Source of the DNA: Bacteroidales bacterium
Lineage (GTDB): Bacteria; Bacteroidota; Bacteroidia; Bacteroidales; JAAYJT01
NCBI GenBank assembly: GCA_012522795.1
Contig: JAAYJT010000011.1
Coordinates: 1-64,000 of the forward strand
DNA length: 64,000 bases
Direction: 5' to 3'
In this document: piece after piece, positions 38,905 to 47,182 of the stretch
Numbering within the stretch: the stretch's first letter is position 1
Layout: the number at the start of each line of letters is the position of its first letter
The notes under the pieces: generated by a model
The model's database searches: none
Told to the model about the DNA's origin: nothing
The model's input: the letters and a program-made list of their open reading frames with translations, nothing else
Position numbers and translations under genes: made by a program

Positions 38905-40827
38905 ATGAAAACCTGTAAAGAATGTGGAATAGAGTATGATGACTACAAGAAGTTCTGCAAAAAATGCGGAAGCGCTCTTACCGAAAAGAAAAAGATTGAA
39001 ACAATGGAGACAGTCAAGAAATTGGTTTTTGAAGAACGACTCAAAGCCGACCCTTTGAATTTAGAAATTCTGAAAGAATTTTCTCTTTTTCTATTAGAAA
39101 ACAGGATGTTTATTGACACCATTAATATTTCGTTGAGAATACTGGCTATTGATGAGAATGATCTGATAACCAAAAAAACACTGACTAAAGCTTATTTAAT
39201 GTTAAATGAGTATGAGAAAGCAATTGAAAGTGCAGAACAACTAGTGTCTGAAAAGCCTGATGACACTGAACTATTGAAAATACTTATTAATGAATTGTAT
39301 GCGCACGGCAAATATGAGAAAGCAATTTTGTATTGTGACAAGTTATTGGCTCTCGAGCCACTTAATAACAAAATCCTGCATACGAAAGCTCTATCCTTGC
39401 TACTATCAGCTCAAATTGTCGAAGCATCACATATTTTTGCCAAACTTAAAAAAGAAGGATTTAAGGATTTGCAAACCCTCATTTATGCAGGTATTAATTG
39501 CATTTTAAGTAATGAGTTTGAAGCTGCCATTGAAATTTTTAATCCGGTATTATCCGATAAAGAATCGTCAAATTCTGATATGGACATTAACCGTGGCTTT
39601 TTATTTATGGCTTTTTGTCTAAGCCAATTTGAAAACACATTGGTAGAAGTTGATGAGTGGTTGTCAAAAATTGATTTTCAGATTTTACAGAAAAATCGTC
39701 ATCCCTTGGATGTTCAAACTTATTTAAAATTAACAACATCAGTTTTTGAATTAACATTTGCTAGAAAAAAACTAGTTTTAAGTCGTTATAAGATTGAGAA
39801 TTTTATACATAAGTATCTTGATAGCAAAAGCAGTTATCTTGCTTTTTATTCAAAGGATTTGCAGGCTGAATTGTGGTATAAGATATCATTAATACAAGCT
39901 GAGATGAGATTATTTGATGAAGCAAAGCAATTACTGAATAAATCTATAGCTTTAATGCCCTTAAAAACTGAGTACAGCAAAACAATTACAGAAGTCAGTC
40001 AATTACACGAAGATAAAAAAAGGTTAAGAAAAAAGGAAACAATCATTATATTGAGTATAGTGACTGCTCTGCTTTTAATAGTTTATGCCTCTGTTTATTT
40101 TATTAAGCGTCAAAAAGAAAATAAAGCTTGGAAGGTTGCTACCGCTGAAAGAACACTGGAACAATACAAGTCTTACATCGAAAAGTATCCTAAAGGAAAA
40201 TACACCGATGAGGCAAGAAATAAATTAGTGGTATCTGACAACAGAGATGGCAAAACATATAAGATTGATAAAATAGGGCAACGATGGTGGATGACAGAAA
40301 ACCTAAACGTTGCCCATTTTCGCAACGGCGACCCTATACCGCATATAAAAACAGATGAAGAATGGATATTAGCTGGAAAACAAGGACAAGCCGCATGGTG
40401 CTATTACGATAATGACCCTGCAAACGGGGAAATCTACGGCAAGCTCTACAACTGGTACGCTGTTAATGACTCCAGAGGTTTAGCACCAGTGGGCTACCAT
40501 ATTCCAAGTGATGCAGAGTGGTTAGAATTAATTGATAATCTTGGTATCAATGCCGGAGGAAAATTAAAAGAAATCGGCACGAAACACTGGAATAGCCCAA
40601 ACACTGGTGCAACTAACGAAACCGGCTTTTTGGCGTTTCCGGGTGGTTACCGTGGTAGCGATGGCTATTTTTATTACATTGGAAGCAACGGTTACTGGTG
40701 GAGTTCTACTGGGTTCTCTTCAGAGAATGCCTGGTACTGGGATGTGGGCTTCGATCACGAAGACGTATATTACAGCAACTACGGCTTAAAGACGGACGGC
40801 AATAGCGTAAGGTGCTTTAGGGATTAA
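38905..40827 (+). CDS. Zinc-ribbon / TPR / transmembrane / FISUMP fusion protein
   Basis: The 640-residue protein combines four parts. An N-terminal zinc ribbon (Cys4, Cys7, Cys18, Cys21) is followed by TPR-like helices (~45-370; AYLMLNEYEKAIESAEQLV, LINELYAHGKYEKAILYC), one transmembrane helix (~379-399, IIILSIVTALLLIVYASVYF) and a C-terminal FISUMP domain (~446-640; YKIDKIGQRWWMTENLNV, GKLYNWYAVNDSRGLAP, NSVRCFRD at the end). FISUMP is the Fibrobacter succinogenes major paralogous domain, normally on exported lipoproteins. If the helix inserts N-in, the TPRs are cytosolic and FISUMP periplasmic. The FISUMP coding part is visibly richer in G+C than the TPR part. Function is unknown. Confidence 0.8.
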   Translation: MKTCKECGIEYDDYKKFCKKCGSALTEKKKIETMETVKKLVFEERLKADPLNLEILKEFSLFLLENRMFIDTINISLRILAIDENDLITKKTLTKAYLMLNEYEKAIESAEQLVSEKPDDTELLKILINELYAHGKYEKAILYCDKLLALEPLNNKILHTKALSLLLSAQIVEASHIFAKLKKEGFKDLQTLIYAGINCILSNEFEAAIEIFNPVLSDKESSNSDMDINRGFLFMAFCLSQFENTLVEVDEWLSKIDFQILQKNRHPLDVQTYLKLTTSVFELTFARKKLVLSRYKIENFIHKYLDSKSSYLAFYSKDLQAELWYKISLIQAEMRLFDEAKQLLNKSIALMPLKTEYSKTITEVSQLHEDKKRLRKKETIIILSIVTALLLIVYASVYFIKRQKENKAWKVATAERTLEQYKSYIEKYPKGKYTDEARNKLVVSDNRDGKTYKIDKIGQRWWMTENLNVAHFRNGDPIPHIKTDEEWILAGKQGQAAWCYYDNDPANGEIYGKLYNWYAVNDSRGLAPVGYHIPSDAEWLELIDNLGINAGGKLKEIGTKHWNSPNTGATNETGFLAFPGGYRGSDGYFYYIGSNGYWWSSTGFSSENAWYWDVGFDHEDVYYSNYGLKTDGNSVRCFRD

Positions 40828-41136
40828 ATTATTTGGTTATTTGAGAGATTTGATTATTTAAGGGGGATGCAAGGGATTAGGCTTCTGTCGAAAAAAATGA
40901 AAAAACAAATCCTCATTCGATTATTTGTAGATTTCAATATATTTGCAATGTAAAGAATTTGTGGCAGGACAATCATACATTTTCACACATTTAATAGAAA
41001 GGTCAGTTGACTATTCACAAAGCCCGATTGAACGTTTGGTAAATAAAATTAAAAAAATAAATTAAAAAGATAAAATCGACAAAAACTGATAACTTTGTGC
41101 GAGTATTTACTAGCCATCAAACGTATTATAAAGACA
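40828..41136. other. Intergenic region before the first GIY-YIG gene
   Basis: It is AT-rich, with no gene and no strong hairpin seen. It ends with a -7 box at 41090-41097 that defines the start of the next gene. Confidence 0.55.
41090..41097 (+). promoter_or_regulatory. -7 promoter element of the first GIY-YIG gene
   Basis: TAACTTTG. It covers the TTG that would open the longest frame (41095), so the true start is the downstream ATG 41137, giving a ~35-nt leader. No -33 TTG was seen. Confidence 0.55.
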
Positions 41137-42078
41137 ATGACAACAGAAGAAGTAATCAAATTGTTAAGAGAACGAGAAACTGATTTCCTAAAAACAAAGA
41201 CATTTTCACAATTACCTGGCATTTATGCATTTTTCTTTATTGGAAGTGAGTTTCCTGTTTTTTGTGAATCAGTTACTAAACATCAAATCATTTACATTGG
41301 AAAAACTGAATCCAGTCAAGAAGCAAGAGATGCTAAAACACATTTTACAACCGGCAAGACTGGTAGTTCGACAGTTAGAAAATCAATAGGTTCACTTTTA
41401 TGCTCCATTAAAAATCTGAATCCAATACCCAGAAACAATACTGATTACGAGGAAGGACGATTCAGTCATTTCAAGTTTGACGAATCAAGCGAAGAATTTA
41501 TTACAGACTGGATGAAAAATAATTTGGCTCTATCGTTTTATGAATTTCCAAAGTCAAAAAAAGAAATTGAAGATTTAGAGACTGAAATTATTAATCAATT
41601 GGTCCCAATCCTAAATATTTCTAAGAATCCAAAAAATCCCTTTAAAGACGTTCTTCAACAATTAAGAAAGAATTGTGCTTTAATTGCAGCAAAAGAGTTT
41701 TTAAAAAATGAAACCATTATAAAAAATAATATTTATAAATCACAAAAATCATTTACTATGAGCACAACAGGAAAGTATATAGATTTATGGACCAAAAGAC
41801 GGGAACAGATAAAAAAGATGCTAAAAGTTTCACAAACAAAACAATCTTTACAATTATCTTCAGAAGAATTTAAACGTGTTGGGAATCGACAAAGCTATGC
41901 ATTCAATCTGGAATTTTTAAATGGGACTGTCAGCAACAATATTGGAGGATCAGCAGTCGCAAGAGATTTGGCAAAAGTCCTTGAAAACTCAGCTGAAATT
42001 CGTGAAATCTTAAAAGTTGGTCATTTTAAAATTAATATGGATAGACAATTTTGTTTATGGATAGAGAAGAAATTTTAA
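41137..42078 (+). CDS. GIY-YIG nuclease-like protein
   Basis: The 313-residue protein has the two GIY-YIG strands near the N-terminus: PGIYAFFFIG (~27-36) and IIYIGKT (~51-57). A basic stretch TGKTGSSTVRKS follows, and the metal-binding glutamate is probably in DLETEIINQLVPILN (~150). The C-terminal ~130 residues are basic, with no recognised domain, and could bind DNA or RNA. The spacing resembles the Eco29kI-type restriction nucleases more than UvrC or homing enzymes, but no methyltransferase partner is present. Substrate unknown. Confidence 0.7.
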   Translation: MTTEEVIKLLRERETDFLKTKTFSQLPGIYAFFFIGSEFPVFCESVTKHQIIYIGKTESSQEARDAKTHFTTGKTGSSTVRKSIGSLLCSIKNLNPIPRNNTDYEEGRFSHFKFDESSEEFITDWMKNNLALSFYEFPKSKKEIEDLETEIINQLVPILNISKNPKNPFKDVLQQLRKNCALIAAKEFLKNETIIKNNIYKSQKSFTMSTTGKYIDLWTKRREQIKKMLKVSQTKQSLQLSSEEFKRVGNRQSYAFNLEFLNGTVSNNIGGSAVARDLAKVLENSAEIREILKVGHFKINMDRQFCLWIEKKF

Positions 42079-42223
42079 ATAATCAGATTAACTACGGATT
42101 TGCTTAATTCTGGGCTATACTTTAATATTTGCTGTAAATCATTTTTTTAACATTTAATAATATATAATGAGTAAAATCACTGATTCATTTATAATTCATA
42201 TAAAAAATATAAACTAGTATAAT

Positions 42224-42562
42224 ATGAAAAATAAGAATGATGAGAATAATGCAAATTCTGCAATAGGAGAAGGCATGGCTATAGGATGTCTTTCCGGTAC
42301 TATTACTTCTGTGCTATGTATTATTGTCGGCATATTATTAAGTTCTACTGTGATTGGAATACTTATAGGAGGTCCTTTAATAATATATGGTTTATTTGGT
42401 CCATTTTATGGAATGTATCGAGGATTAGGCGCACTCAAAGGCATCTGTCCCTATTGTGGTTATGAAATTTCCAGCCCATATGCTGTAAAATCAATGAAGT
42501 GTCCTATCTGCAAAAATCGAGTTATTATTAAAGATAATAAATTTATTAAAATCAATAAATAA
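42224..42562 (+). CDS. Two-helix membrane protein with C-terminal zinc ribbon
   Basis: The 112-residue protein has two hydrophobic segments (~17-62, including SGTITSVLCIIVGILLSS and IGILIGGPLIIYGLFG), then a zinc ribbon (Cys75, Cys78, Cys93, Cys96). No named family was recognised. It lies 7 nt upstream of a lipoprotein gene, so the two are almost surely co-transcribed. Confidence 0.7.
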   Translation: MKNKNDENNANSAIGEGMAIGCLSGTITSVLCIIVGILLSSTVIGILIGGPLIIYGLFGPFYGMYRGLGALKGICPYCGYEISSPYAVKSMKCPICKNRVIIKDNKFIKINK

Positions 42563-42569
42563 TAATACT

Positions 42570-43259
42570 ATGAGAATCATTCTTATTCTTATTGCTATCG
42601 TCGTATCATTGATTAGTTGTGGAGATTCAAAAAAAGAAGAAGCATTATATAATCAAATTAATGAGCTTGAATTGAAACTTGATTATTATAGAAATGGTGT
42701 TGAAAGAATATATACCAATATTAATAATTGTATAGATCAAGAACAAACTGAACAAGCCAAGGAATTAATTCATGAGTTAGAAGAGAATTTTTCATACTGT
42801 AATATATTTCATAAAATTGATAGTATAAAAAATATTATTAGACTTATTGAGTTAAGAAACTTTGAAGCCCATCCTATAAGAGCAGAAAAGGAAGAAATAA
42901 AAGTAGAAGAAAAAACAAGAATTGATGAAGAAGAGCAGAAAACGTTTGCAAAAAGTCTTTTTTTAAAAGTATATGCTCAGGCTTACTCAGATGGTTATTT
43001 GTCTTGTAATATATTCCTTGCTGATTTAAAAGGAAATACATATTCCATGATTGGTGGGGAGCTGGATTATAAAGTATATGACATAACTGGCTCAATTATT
43101 AAAACTTATGCGAATAGCAATATCACAACTGTAGGTGATGCAATTTACATAGATATTCCTTTGGGTATTAGTGCATTAAGTAGAGCAAGGTTTGTGGAAT
43201 TTGAGTATATAAATTACAAAGGCGAAACATTTAAATCTAGTAAGACGGCTATTGAATAA
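42570..43259 (+). CDS. Lipoprotein with coiled coil
   Basis: The 229-residue protein has a lipoprotein signal (MRIILILIAIVVSLISC, lipobox LISC with Cys17). A heptad-rich coiled-coil follows (EALYNQINELELKLDYY, ~23-40), a charged middle, and a C-terminal ~110-residue β-rich part (KTFAKSLFLKVYAQAY, then GELDYKVYDITGSIIK). No named family was recognised. Its partner gene 7 nt upstream encodes a zinc-ribbon membrane protein, so the two products may link inner membrane and envelope. Confidence 0.7.
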   Translation: MRIILILIAIVVSLISCGDSKKEEALYNQINELELKLDYYRNGVERIYTNINNCIDQEQTEQAKELIHELEENFSYCNIFHKIDSIKNIIRLIELRNFEAHPIRAEKEEIKVEEKTRIDEEEQKTFAKSLFLKVYAQAYSDGYLSCNIFLADLKGNTYSMIGGELDYKVYDITGSIIKTYANSNITTVGDAIYIDIPLGISALSRARFVEFEYINYKGETFKSSKTAIE

Positions 43260-43276
43260 TATTTAATCGTTAGGAC

Positions 43277-43294
43277 TTTTGCAATCTTGCAAAA
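43277..43294. repeat. Perfect 8-bp inverted repeat in the island
   Basis: TTTTGCAA and TTGCAAAA are separated by two bases. There is no T run after it, so it is not a classical terminator. It lies just after the lipoprotein gene, in a 215-nt gap without a gene. Confidence 0.55.
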
Positions 43295-43474
43295 TACGTT
43301 GGATAACAGCAAGGCTATATGCAATAAAGGTTCCAATAGTAAATCAAGCACTTTGTCCTGCTCAAACTTCTGCACGGATGGAAAAGTTAGTAGCACACTA
43401 TCCCTTATTGCTTTTACTCTCAACCATTATGTAAAACTCGGCTACTACAGTTTTAAATCTATAAAACACAAATA

Positions 43475-44131
43475 ATGCCAACGAAAATAGTAGAGATATT
43501 TAATCACTTTGGACTTACCATTCATGGCCAGGTTAAATGGAACGAAGAAATTAATTCAAACAAGTATGGCGTTTATGTTGTCGCATTGACAAATGACATA
43601 AATAAATTAATAACCTTAGATAAAGCTAATTTCAACGACAATGCAATTAATAATTGGATTGAGTTAATTAAAACTAGTGGTAAGGCACTGTTAGTTGACG
43701 GAGAACTTGCTACAACAGATTTAATAAAGAAGCGACTTTCGCAATTTTGGTTTTCTGACGAAACAATTTTATATATTGGAAAAGCTGGACCGACAATGAG
43801 TCGAACACTAAAAGCACGAGTAAAAGAATTTTATAAAACAAAATTGGGTTGTGACAAAAAACATGCAGGCGGTCATTGGCTTAATACTTTGCAAAACCTT
43901 TCTTCCTTAAATATTTTTTACTCTGAAACAAATCCTGACATTGAGGAAAATATGATAAAATATTTTTGTGAGCATGTTTCTGATGAATCAAAATCAAAAT
44001 TATTTGACACCATAAATTGTTTCCCATTTGCAAACAAAGAAATAAATAAAAGCACTCGTAAGAAACATGGCTTATCAAACCAAACGATAAATTGTGGTAG
44101 TAACTGGAAGAAGTTGTATATTAGGGACTAA
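43475..44131 (+). CDS. Divergent GIY-YIG nuclease-like protein
   Basis: The 218-residue protein carries YGVYVVALT (~31-39) and TILYIGKAGP (~97-106), the two GIY-YIG strands, separated by ~66 residues, much longer than the usual spacing. An arginine in LKARVKEFY (~113) and a glutamate in DIEENMIKYF (~155) match the positions of the catalytic Arg and metal-binding Glu. The segment HAGGHWLNTL has no counterpart in the first GIY-YIG protein. I do not recognise a characterised subfamily. It is the last gene of the island, just upstream of repeat copy D. Confidence 0.62.
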   Translation: MPTKIVEIFNHFGLTIHGQVKWNEEINSNKYGVYVVALTNDINKLITLDKANFNDNAINNWIELIKTSGKALLVDGELATTDLIKKRLSQFWFSDETILYIGKAGPTMSRTLKARVKEFYKTKLGCDKKHAGGHWLNTLQNLSSLNIFYSETNPDIEENMIKYFCEHVSDESKSKLFDTINCFPFANKEINKSTRKKHGLSNQTINCGSNWKKLYIRD

Positions 44132-44210
44132 GCTGCACACCATTACGGTGATGCTGCTACTTACAATTGGCTTCGGTTTTTTGGGAAAGAACAATGAGAG
44201 AATAAAATTA

Positions 44211-44329
44211 TACCGATTGGGAAATTATAACAGAAGAATTATCGATCCGCTCAATTGTTCTGAATTTTTTAACCACCGGCATAATATACAAAGCAGTTTG
44301 GACTATTTTGTAAATACAAATCGTATAAT
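44211..44329 (+). repeat. Dispersed palindromic repeat, copy D (right edge of the island)
   Basis: It opens TACCGATTGG like copy C, and its right half (44271-44329) is nearly the reverse complement of copy B: AACCACCGGCATAATATACA, then GGACTATTTTGTAAATACAA, then ATCGTATAAT. It lies ~80 nt after the second GIY-YIG gene and ~90 nt before the end of maf. Confidence 0.75.
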
Positions 44330-44417
44330 AAGCGAAGTTTCAGAATTGAATAAGTGACTTAATATTGATTTGCAATAGTTTTCACAATAAGCATTTTGTA
44401 TTGTTCAATATATCAGG

Positions 44418-45014
44418 TCAGATAATTTCACAGAACTTCAATAATTCTTTATAAACCCTCTGAATTGGCAATCCCATCACGTTTTGATATGAACCGATAA
44501 TTTTCCCTATACTGGCATATCCTATCCATTCCTGAATAGCGTAGGCTCCTGCTTTATCGAAAGGCTTAAAGTGGCTAACATAATATTCAATTTCATCATC
44601 GTGCAGTGAATTGAAAAATACTTCAGTACACTCGTGGAATATATGTGATTTCCGGGCTGAGCGAAGGCAAACTCCTGTAATTACATCATGCTTCTTTCCT
44701 GAAAGTGTTTTTAAAGTTTGGCGTGCTTCTTCCGCATCTTTTGGTTTACCGATATTTTTTCCATCAATCCAGACTATTGTATCAGCTGTGATAAGAATAG
44801 TTTTATCATCAGTGAATATATCATCAAATGCCTGTGATTTGCGTTCGCACAAAAAAACTGCAATTTTCTCTTTTTGTAGGTGCGGCGGATAGTCTTCCCC
44901 GATATTTCTGGCTATAACCTCAAAGTTTAACCCCAGTTTACGAAGAAGAAGCTGACGGCGCGGAGAATTTGATCCAAGAATAATACGGAAAGAATTGAGT
45001 TTTTGGATTAACAT
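44418..45014 (-). CDS. maf: Maf-type nucleotide pyrophosphatase
   Basis: The 198-residue protein hydrolyses non-canonical or pyrimidine nucleoside triphosphates. It shows ILGSNSPRRQLLLRKLG (the SxSPRR phosphate motif, ~12-28), TADTIVWIDGKNIGKP and DKAGAYAIQEWIGYASI. The IQEW pattern fits the YhdE (dTTP/UTP) group rather than YceF. Older annotations call it a septum-formation inhibitor. It is the first core gene after the island. Confidence 0.9.
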   Translation of the reverse strand: MLIQKLNSFRIILGSNSPRRQLLLRKLGLNFEVIARNIGEDYPPHLQKEKIAVFLCERKSQAFDDIFTDDKTILITADTIVWIDGKNIGKPKDAEEARQTLKTLSGKKHDVITGVCLRSARKSHIFHECTEVFFNSLHDDEIEYYVSHFKPFDKAGAYAIQEWIGYASIGKIIGSYQNVMGLPIQRVYKELLKFCEII

Positions 45015-45091
45015 ATGTGTTTGAATATCAGTGGTGTGAATATGTGTTTGATGTTTTAGGGGTTATTGTTCTAACCAGAGTTGCGATATAT

Positions 45092-46126
45092 TTACTGCAA
45101 AAATATGATTTCCAGTTTAAAAAGCTGAATTCCAAGCAGTCCTGCCACCATAACTATTTTTGCAATGTTTCCGGCGAACCTGAAATCTTTGGTGGTTTTT
45201 GAATGTAAGGTCAAAGTCAGCAAATAGACAAATAACGCCTGAACTGTTATCAGATAATAAAAAAACAAGATTCTGAAATCATGCGTAAACATTAAATATT
45301 GGGCAAATGCCAGTACTATGATTGAAAAAACTATCAAGGTAAAAATGATGTTTTTTGTGACTTTAATCCCCAGCGTCAAAGGCAGAGTTTGACAGCCAGC
45401 GGCACTGTCGCCGTCAATATCTTCAATGTCCTTGATCATCTCCCGGATCAATGTTACGACAAATGCAAAAATGGCATAGAACCAGACTGATACATTAATA
45501 ATAGTATTGATTGATTTTGCTGATATCAGAAATTCAGGATTCTGAGCTTTTGTCATAAAAAAGTTAAACAGCCATACCAACAATACCGGCATTGCCGAAA
45601 GTAATGAAACCACAAGATTGCCTATCAATACCATACGTTTATACTGCATTGAATACATCCATAGTAATCCTGCAGTTACAGGAAAAATAAACCCAAGGCT
45701 CAGAGCTGAGACTCTGTGAGCAACATGAAAACCGGCTGCTACCCCTATTATATTTAAAATCCAGTATAAATATAAACCCTGCTTTTTGCTGATAAACCTG
45801 CCGATTATAACACGCTCAGGCTTATTGATAATATCAATTTCAACATCAAAATAATCGTTTATGATGTATCCTGCAGCAGCAATCAGAATGGTAGAAATTA
45901 ATAGAATGCCAAAATTTATCCCTGACATGGAAATGAATGGGATTCCGGCTATTTCAGCAAAAGGTATGATGAGAAAATACTGGAGTAATACCTGTGTCAG
46001 AATTATAATAAGCAGGTTATGCCAGCGAACAAGACGAAATATCGCTCCAAACAGTCTGATATTATCTTTTTCACCGGTAATATTTGCTTTTATTGTTCTG
46101 CGCACTTTATCAGATTTATTTCTCAA
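45092..46126 (-). CDS. UbiA-family prenyltransferase
   Basis: The 344-residue protein has about eight transmembrane helices and the two Asp-rich prenyl-diphosphate motifs of the family: INDYFDVEIDIINKP (~87-101) and IEDIDGDSAAGCQTLP (~212-227). Bacteroidetes homologues are often annotated as geranylgeranylglycerol-phosphate transferases by similarity to archaeal lipid enzymes; a quinone or other acceptor is equally open from the sequence. It lies 77 nt upstream of maf on the same strand, and 27 nt separate it from the EamA gene. Confidence 0.82.
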   Translation of the reverse strand: MRNKSDKVRRTIKANITGEKDNIRLFGAIFRLVRWHNLLIIILTQVLLQYFLIIPFAEIAGIPFISMSGINFGILLISTILIAAAGYIINDYFDVEIDIINKPERVIIGRFISKKQGLYLYWILNIIGVAAGFHVAHRVSALSLGFIFPVTAGLLWMYSMQYKRMVLIGNLVVSLLSAMPVLLVWLFNFFMTKAQNPEFLISAKSINTIINVSVWFYAIFAFVVTLIREMIKDIEDIDGDSAAGCQTLPLTLGIKVTKNIIFTLIVFSIIVLAFAQYLMFTHDFRILFFYYLITVQALFVYLLTLTLHSKTTKDFRFAGNIAKIVMVAGLLGIQLFKLEIIFLQ

Positions 46127-46153
46127 TTGAATTGATTTTTAATGTATTGTGTT

Positions 46154-47089
46154 TCAGAGGTCTTTCTTTCTGTTTACAGTTATGAACCTGTAAATCCCAG
46201 TTACACCTGAGTTACGGTTATATTGCGAAAGTACAACTCCAAAAAGAACCAGGGCAATGCCGATTATTTTACGGGTGTCAAAGTGTTCTTTAAACAGTAT
46301 ATAAGAAGCAATGGCTGTAAAAACAGGAATGAGATTTGAGAAAATATTCGTTTTGCTGATACCAAGGTGTTTTGTTGTAACTGTGTAAAAGATAAAAGCA
46401 AGAGATGATGCAAAAAAAGCCAGCAGAACCAGCGATACAATTAACCTTTGATCAGGAACTACTGTGATGAAAGTTTTGAAATCGAAAATCAGGAATAAAG
46501 GCAAAAAATATAATGCTCCTATGAAATTTTGTGTAGCAATTATGGTGAAAGCCGAATAGTGCGTTGTCAACCGTTTTAATACTACCGAATAGCTTACCGC
46601 CGAAGCAATTGCAAATATTAGATAAGCAATGCCGGCGGGCGAAGCTGCCATACTCAGGTCGGGTTTGATAAGCATAAGCAGAATACCGGCAAACGAAACG
46701 AACATTCCCATAATATTCATCCTGTTCAGTCTTTCATTTAATATCAGTATGCCTGCTATAGGTGTAAAAAGTGGGATCGTGGCTATTATTACAGCGCTTA
46801 TTGTTGGTGAAGTCAGTTTAAGTCCGAAATTCTCACCCAGAAAATAAAAGAATGGATTGAGCAATGATGAGAGCAGGAATAATTTATAATGCTCCCGGCG
46901 GATCTTGTCTTTTTTGATAAATAATTTTGCAATGACCCATAGTATAAATGATGATAATAGCAGACGCAGGAATATGGTTGCAATGGGGTCATAATATTCA
47001 AATACAATAGTTGACCAAATGAAGGACATGCCCCAGAAAACCATTGATAGCACAGCCAGCAGATAAACGTAAACAGGTGTTTTATGCAT
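46154..47089 (-). CDS. EamA/DMT-family transporter
   Basis: The 311-residue protein has ten predicted transmembrane helices in two EamA repeats. The N-terminal VFWGMSFIWS is typical of the family, and the second repeat starts near AYLIFAIASAVSYSVVLKR. It likely exports a small metabolite of unknown identity. The frame is open to 47251, but a -7 box at 47107-47114 and the family's usual N-terminus place the start at ATG 47089. Confidence 0.87.
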   Translation of the reverse strand: MHKTPVYVYLLAVLSMVFWGMSFIWSTIVFEYYDPIATIFLRLLLSSFILWVIAKLFIKKDKIRREHYKLFLLSSLLNPFFYFLGENFGLKLTSPTISAVIIATIPLFTPIAGILILNERLNRMNIMGMFVSFAGILLMLIKPDLSMAASPAGIAYLIFAIASAVSYSVVLKRLTTHYSAFTIIATQNFIGALYFLPLFLIFDFKTFITVVPDQRLIVSLVLLAFFASSLAFIFYTVTTKHLGISKTNIFSNLIPVFTAIASYILFKEHFDTRKIIGIALVLFGVVLSQYNRNSGVTGIYRFITVNRKKDL

Positions 47090-47106
47090 AGTTTTCAGAA
47101 TTGGCG

Positions 47107-47114
47107 CAAAGGTA
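47107..47114 (-). promoter_or_regulatory. -7 promoter element of the EamA gene
   Basis: TACCTTTG on the minus strand, 17 nt before ATG 47089. It lies inside the longer open frame and so fixes the start. Confidence 0.5.
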
Positions 47115-47182
47115 GGGATTTCATTAAAAGGTAAAAGCAGGGAGTCTGTGTATTCTGCTTTTAAGATTTTGAATTTATCAGT

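Noticed and set aside
38905-40827. Complete diversity-generating retroelement
   Set aside because: No reverse transcriptase or template repeat is in the window. Only the target-like fold is hinted at, and this is listed as a low-certainty finding.
41000-44200. Integron-like cassette array (same-strand orphan genes with small hairpins such as 43277-43294)
   Set aside because: No integron integrase and no consistent attC core pairs were found between the genes.
44094-44357. 87-codon frame overlapping the second GIY-YIG gene and repeat copy D
   Set aside because: It is in another frame of a better-supported gene and runs into repeat sequence.
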